A DNA stretch of 37,027 nt from an uncultured Desulfobulbaceae bacterium (GTDB lineage: Bacteria; Desulfobacterota; Desulfobulbia; Desulfobulbales; BM004). The notes below the pieces were generated by a model, which saw only the letters and a program-made list of their open reading frames with translations, did no database searches and was not told the origin of the DNA. Positions within the stretch are counted from its first letter, which is position 1. Every line of letters begins with the position of its first letter. The position numbers and the translations under genes were made by a program. The stretch covers positions 1 to 37,027 of the forward strand of contig CALZHP010000023.1 in assembly GCA_945787325.1 (NCBI GenBank), written 5' to 3'. This document shows positions 33,426 to 37,027 of the stretch, one piece after another.

Positions 33426-35429
33426 CTATGTATTGAAGGTTTGTGCAGCTTCAACAATACGATCTGCAGTAAGCCCGAAATTAGTATACAGATCCTCAAT
33501 CGGAGCAGAAGCCCCAAAATGATCAATACCTATGGCTATGCCTGCTTCACCAACATGCTTTTGCCAGCCAAAAGTTGCACCCGCCTCCACTGATATGCGC
33601 GCTTTTACATCAGGTGGCAATACTCGGTTACGGTACGAATCGGATTGCTCGTCAAACAGTTCCCAACTTGGCATGCTGACAACTCTTACGGTATTACCTT
33701 TTTGATGAAGCATCTCCGCGGCATCGAGTGCGATGTGCACTTCCGAACCGCTGGCAATTAAGATCAGTTCCGGCTTTTCACCGCCAAAGTCTTTCAATAC
33801 GTAAGCACCGTTAGAAAGAGATGAAGCCGGGCCCATTTCAGTGCGGTCCAATGTCGGCAGTGATTGCCTGCTTAAAGCCAACGCTACCGGTTTCTTCTCT
33901 GAAGTAACGGCCTGTCGCCATGCTTCGGCTGTCTCATTGGCATCTGCCGGGCGAATAACAGTTAAATTAGGGATGGCCCGCAAAGAGGCCAGTTGTTCAA
34001 TGGGTTGATGAGTCGGGCCGTCTTCTCCGAGGCCGATACTGTCATGCGTGAAAACATAAATAACGTGGAGACCCATCAGTGCAGCCAACCTGATAGAAGG
34101 CCGCATATAATCGGAAAAAATAAGGAAAGTTGCACCATAGGGGATTATCCCTCCATGTAAGGCCATACCGTTTAATATTGCACCCATGGCATGTTCCCGT
34201 ACACCAAAATGAAGATTGCGCTGGTTATATGAACCGTGCTGAAATCCTACTTCATCCTTGATGAGTGTTTTTGTTGATGGGGCAAGATCTGCTGAACCAC
34301 CCATAAGAGCCCGGACATGTGGAGCTATACTGTTCAAAACGTCACCGGATGATGCTCTTGTCGCTTTTCCTTTTTCATCAGCAGGAAAATGTGGAATATC
34401 CTGGTCCCAGTTGGCGGGGAGATTCCCTTTTATCCTCATGTCGAATTCTCCTGCCAGATTTGAATAGCTTTTTCTGTAATTTTCCAATTGAGTAAGCCAC
34501 TCTTCTTCCTGCTGTTTGCCCTGTGATACAGCTTTTCTGAAGTGCTCCTTAGCTTCCTCAGGAACCAGGAAGTCCTGATCCTGCGGCCAGTCTAGATTTT
34601 CTTTGGTATTACGTATCTCTTCGACACCGAGAGGCTCTCCGTGTGCTGATGCTGTGTCCTGCTTTTGGGGGCTGCCGTAGCCTATCAGTGTTCTGACGGC
34701 AATAATTGAAGGTCGGGATGTCTCCTGCCTGGCAAGCTGAATTGCCAAATCAATTGCATCTATATCGTTGCCGTTTTCAACATGCTGAACATGCCAGCCA
34801 TAAGCCGCAAAACGCTGCATCCTGTCTTCGGTGAAGGCAATATCTGTTTTACCTTCAATAGATATGTGGTTGTCATCATAAAGGTATATGAGTTTGCCAA
34901 GCTGTAGATGACCGGCAAGAGATGCAGCTTCATGGGATATGCCTTCCATGAGGTCGCCATCACTAACAATGCCATAGGTAAAATGGTTGAGGATTTTGTT
35001 GTCGGGTCTGTTGAAGCGTGCGGACAGGGAACTTTCAGCAATGGCCATGCCAACGCCTGCAGCAAAACCTTGCCCCAACGGTCCGGTAGTTATTTCGACA
35101 CCTGGCGTGTCACCATATTCCGGGTGACCTGGGGTCTTACTTTCCCATTGACGGAATTTTTTCAGATCATCCAGGGAAACATCATATCCGGTGAGGTGCA
35201 GCAGGCTGTACAACAGCATGGAGCCATGTCCTGCCGAGAGGACAAAACGGTCTCTTCCGGGCCATTGCGGATTTTTAGGGTTATGGCGCAGGAACCTGGT
35301 CCACAGTACATATGCCATGGGCGCTGCTCCCATTGGCATGCCGGGGTGGCCGGAGTTTGCTTTCTGTACGGCATCAACGGCCAGGAAACGGATGGTGTTG
35401 ATACATAGGTTGTCCAGTGAGTCGCTCAT
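33426..35429 (-). CDS. tkt: Classical transketolase
   Basis: A 667-residue transketolase of the usual bacterial type for the non-oxidative pentose phosphate pathway. It shows [40 protein letters not shown], the TPP-binding [20 protein letters not shown] with [14 protein letters not shown] with the catalytic Glu, and [20 protein letters not shown]. Length and motifs agree with E. coli TktA. AAAGGTG precedes the ATG. Transcription probably ends at the hairpin 33317-33352. It is clearly distinct in sequence from the divergent transketolase at 15302-17254. Confidence 0.96.
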   Translation of the reverse strand: MSDSLDNLCINTIRFLAVDAVQKANSGHPGMPMGAAPMAYVLWTRFLRHNPKNPQWPGRDRFVLSAGHGSMLLYSLLHLTGYDVSLDDLKKFRQWESKTPGHPEYGDTPGVEITTGPLGQGFAAGVGMAIAESSLSARFNRPDNKILNHFTYGIVSDGDLMEGISHEAASLAGHLQLGKLIYLYDDNHISIEGKTDIAFTEDRMQRFAAYGWHVQHVENGNDIDAIDLAIQLARQETSRPSIIAVRTLIGYGSPQKQDTASAHGEPLGVEEIRNTKENLDWPQDQDFLVPEEAKEHFRKAVSQGKQQEEEWLTQLENYRKSYSNLAGEFDMRIKGNLPANWDQDIPHFPADEKGKATRASSGDVLNSIAPHVRALMGGSADLAPSTKTLIKDEVGFQHGSYNQRNLHFGVREHAMGAILNGMALHGGIIPYGATFLIFSDYMRPSIRLAALMGLHVIYVFTHDSIGLGEDGPTHQPIEQLASLRAIPNLTVIRPADANETAEAWRQAVTSEKKPVALALSRQSLPTLDRTEMGPASSLSNGAYVLKDFGGEKPELILIASGSEVHIALDAAEMLHQKGNTVRVVSMPSWELFDEQSDSYRNRVLPPDVKARISVEAGATFGWQKHVGEAGIAIGIDHFGASAPIEDLYTNFGLTADRIVEAAQTFNT

Positions 35430-35841
35430 GATTTCACCTTTGAGATTTATTTGATATAATCATTTTATAATATTTCAAGGATGTTATAGAAAAACGAATT
35501 AACTTTTCCCAGACGATTATTTTTAAATTGAGTTTGTTCATTTTTGTTTACCTTTATGCCCTGGGGGTGCAAAAACGACCAAAAAGGGTAGCCGTTCACT
35601 TGTCCGCCTCTGGTGGATTCCCTGTGATGCTCGAAAAACACTGACGCTTCGGAAAGTCGTCCGCCTCTGTCGTACTCCGCCGAAACGTTATTCATTTTTT
35701 TTCTGTGCTTCTCGACTGCGTGAAATGGCAAAAAAATAAACAACAGAGACATACGAAAAAAATTATTCATCATGAATGAAAATCTCTAATTAATAGCAAA
35801 ATACTTATAAATAAAACCCGAATTTTTGAAAAGGAAAAACA
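35430..35841. other. 412-bp intergenic region with a GC-rich repeat-like block
   Basis: This region lies between the YyaL-type gene and tkt. Bases 35561-35690 are 55% GC by my count, against roughly 25% in the AT-rich flanks. The block contains an 11-bp direct repeat, GTCCGCCTCTG, at 35602-35612 and 35659-35669, and inverted arms ACGCTTCGG/CCGAAACGT (35644-35652 and 35680-35688). A 102-codon minus-strand frame (35465-35773) crosses it, but its start lacks a good ribosome site and the protein looks unlike a folded domain, so I do not call it a gene. The outer parts must hold the tkt promoter, which I could not pin down. Confidence 0.6.
35524..35720. repeat. Candidate dispersed non-coding repeat or structured RNA element
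   Basis: Boundaries are approximate and drawn where composition changes. The block is bounded by T- or A-rich runs (GTTTGTTCATTTTTGTTTAC on the left; a run of eight T near 35693-35700 on the right). Its high GC, internal direct repeat and hairpin are unlike any other non-coding stretch in this window. That it is a multi-copy element is inference. Confidence 0.4.
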
Positions 35842-37027
35842 CTACCTGTTAATAAGGTTTATCATTTCATCAATGTCTGTCACGGGTAGGTCACATTTGT
35901 GGTCCACACAGACATATGCTGTGGGTTTATTGTCAATACTTGTCATAGATTCTGTGAATACGGCAATAGATACGATTTCATCCTTTTCCTTAACTGTATT
36001 TCGAAACAAAATAATTTTATTTGGTTGATACAGCTGCCGGGCTTTCTGAATCATGTTTATTGTGGACTGGTCATCAGGATTGCCGGCAATAACAACCTCA
36101 CAGGATGGGGAAAGGGCATAGTTCAGACCCGACATCATGTAACAGAATCCACTGGGAAATTCGAGAATGTTTTCAGCAAAAGCCTGCATGATGGCCTCAG
36201 CTTTTCCCTCTAACCCGCTATCACCAGTTATGCGCGCAAGCTTAAGCAGATTCATGATGGCCACGGAATTTCCTGAGGGCACCGCACCATCATATATTTC
36301 TTTATGCCGCACTAGCAACTCTTCACTGTAGTCAGCGGTAGAGTAGAAACCTCCAGCATCATTGTCCCAGAAATGTTTGATGAGGATATGATTCAGTGAC
36401 ATTGCTCTTTCAAGATGTCGAACGTCAAAATCAGCTTCATACAGCTCCAGCAAACCCCATATGAGAAAAGAATAATCTTCCATGAAACCGTGAATGGCAG
36501 ATTCACCGTTACGGTACCTGTGCAGCAAGCGGCCCTGTTCATCCCTCATTTTCTGCCAGACGAAATCGGCAGCCTTTAAAGCGGCATTCAGATATTGCTG
36601 GTTCTCAAAAACAGCCGCACCCTTGGCTAGAGCCGCTATCATCAAGCCATTCCAGTCTGTCAGCACCTTATCGTCAAGGTGCGGTCGGATCCTTTGTTCA
36701 CGGGCCTCAAATAGATTTTTTCTGGCATCTTGAAACTCTCCATCCTCTGTTTTAGCATCGGCAAGGTATAGGATGTTTGCCCCGGTTTTTACACCAGTTG
36801 CTTCGTCGGTAAAGTTACCATCACCTGCAACGTTATATATTTTCTTAAACCTTGATAAGACAGGTTCCTCCAGAAGTGAGTTCAATTCATCTTCACTCCA
36901 GACGTAGAACTTCCCCTCTTCACCTTCACTGTCTGCATCCTCTGCAGAATAGAGTCCCCCGCCGGTGTCAGTCATATCACGGAGAACATAGGTGAAAATC
37001 TCTTCTGCAGTTTCTTTGAGGAGCCCA
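35842..37027 (-). CDS. YyaL/DUF255-type protein, C-terminal part (cut by the right edge)
   Basis: The frame is open to the window end, so the N-terminus, which in this family carries a thioredoxin-like domain, is missing; 394 residues are visible. The family signature GGGLYSAEDADSEGEEGKFY (YyaL/SSP411 type) lies near the left of the visible part, followed by KVLTDWNGLMIAALAKGA and GFMEDYSFLIWGLLELYEAD, the helical (alpha/alpha)6-like half, and YDGAVPSGNSVAIMNLLKLA. The C-terminus (CEVVIAGNPDDQSTINMIQK, then AYVCVDHKCDLPV) is typical. Function is not established; a link to sugar or thiol chemistry is only suggested by the folds. A start at the ATG of MTDTGG would cut the protein in mid-domain and is rejected. 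Confidence 0.88.
   Translation of the reverse strand, partial: GLLKETAEEIFTYVLRDMTDTGGGLYSAEDADSEGEEGKFYVWSEDELNSLLEEPVLSRFKKIYNVAGDGNFTDEATGVKTGANILYLADAKTEDGEFQDARKNLFEAREQRIRPHLDDKVLTDWNGLMIAALAKGAAVFENQQYLNAALKAADFVWQKMRDEQGRLLHRYRNGESAIHGFMEDYSFLIWGLLELYEADFDVRHLERAMSLNHILIKHFWDNDAGGFYSTADYSEELLVRHKEIYDGAVPSGNSVAIMNLLKLARITGDSGLEGKAEAIMQAFAENILEFPSGFCYMMSGLNYALSPSCEVVIAGNPDDQSTINMIQKARQLYQPNKIILFRNTVKEKDEIVSIAVFTESMTSIDNKPTAYVCVDHKCDLPVTDIDEMINLINR

Noticed and set aside
35465..35773. 102-codon minus-strand frame as a protein gene
   Set aside because: Poor ribosome site and a composition that follows the GC-rich block rather than a protein; better treated as a repeat-like element.
36973..36975. 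ATG as the true start of the YyaL-type gene
   Set aside because: The frame is open to the window edge and the conserved family sequence continues upstream of it.

Overview
The window looks like chromosomal DNA from a Gram-negative, sulfate-reducer-like Desulfobacterota bacterium, perhaps a Desulfobulbales relative. That placement is an inference from three things: gene order (rplU-rpmA-obgE-proB-proA-nadD; rpsF-rpsR-DUF2232-rplI-dnaB-leuS-lptE), a mannose-sensitive-haemagglutinin (MSHA)-type pilus locus, and moderate to low GC. No rRNA, tRNA, CRISPR array, insertion sequence or phage gene was found. Almost all of the sequence is dense, intact, core-type coding DNA.

Region 1 (1-14.1 kb, minus strand) is a near-complete MSHA-type type IV pilus locus. 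Read 5' to 3' it runs: four minor pilins (MshC-, MshD-, MshO-, MshP-like), a 389-bp gap, a further pilin (MshA/B- or PulG-like), a membrane-anchored TPR protein (MshN-like), the inner-membrane platform (MshI/PilM-like, PilN-like, MshJ/PilO-like, MshK/PilP-like), the secretin MshL, the AAA ATPase MshM, the extension ATPase MshE and the platform protein MshG. It ends in a polytopic TPR membrane protein of TMTC/PMT-like type that runs off the left edge and may glycosylate pilins. Many genes overlap by 1-5 bases, and a good sigma-70-type promoter lies just upstream of mshC. No retraction ATPase or prepilin peptidase is present.

Region 2 (14.1-25.1 kb) holds dusB and a divergently transcribed, unusual transketolase, whose 3' end overlaps lptE tail to tail. 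Then come the minus-strand operon rpsF-rpsR-DUF2232-rplI-dnaB-leuS-lptE and, upstream of it, mazG: translation, replication, outer-membrane assembly and nucleotide-pool cleaning.

Region 3 (25.1-26.7 kb) is an AT-rich, gene-poor stretch around one small plus-strand gene for a stand-alone AP2-like DNA-binding protein with its own terminator.

Region 4 (26.7-31.7 kb, plus strand) is rplU-rpmA, a clear terminator, then obgE-proB-proA-nadD (ribosome assembly, proline and NAD synthesis).

Region 5 (31.7-37 kb, minus strand) holds folE2, a YkgJ-type cysteine-cluster protein whose start codon abuts the terminator of the preceding gene, a classical transketolase, a GC-rich repeat-like non-coding block, and the C-terminal part of a YyaL/DUF255-type protein cut by the right edge.

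The strongest candidates for something not well described are the GC-rich block near 35.6 kb, the solitary AP2-like protein in its AT-rich setting, and the TMTC-like protein at the end of the pilus operon.
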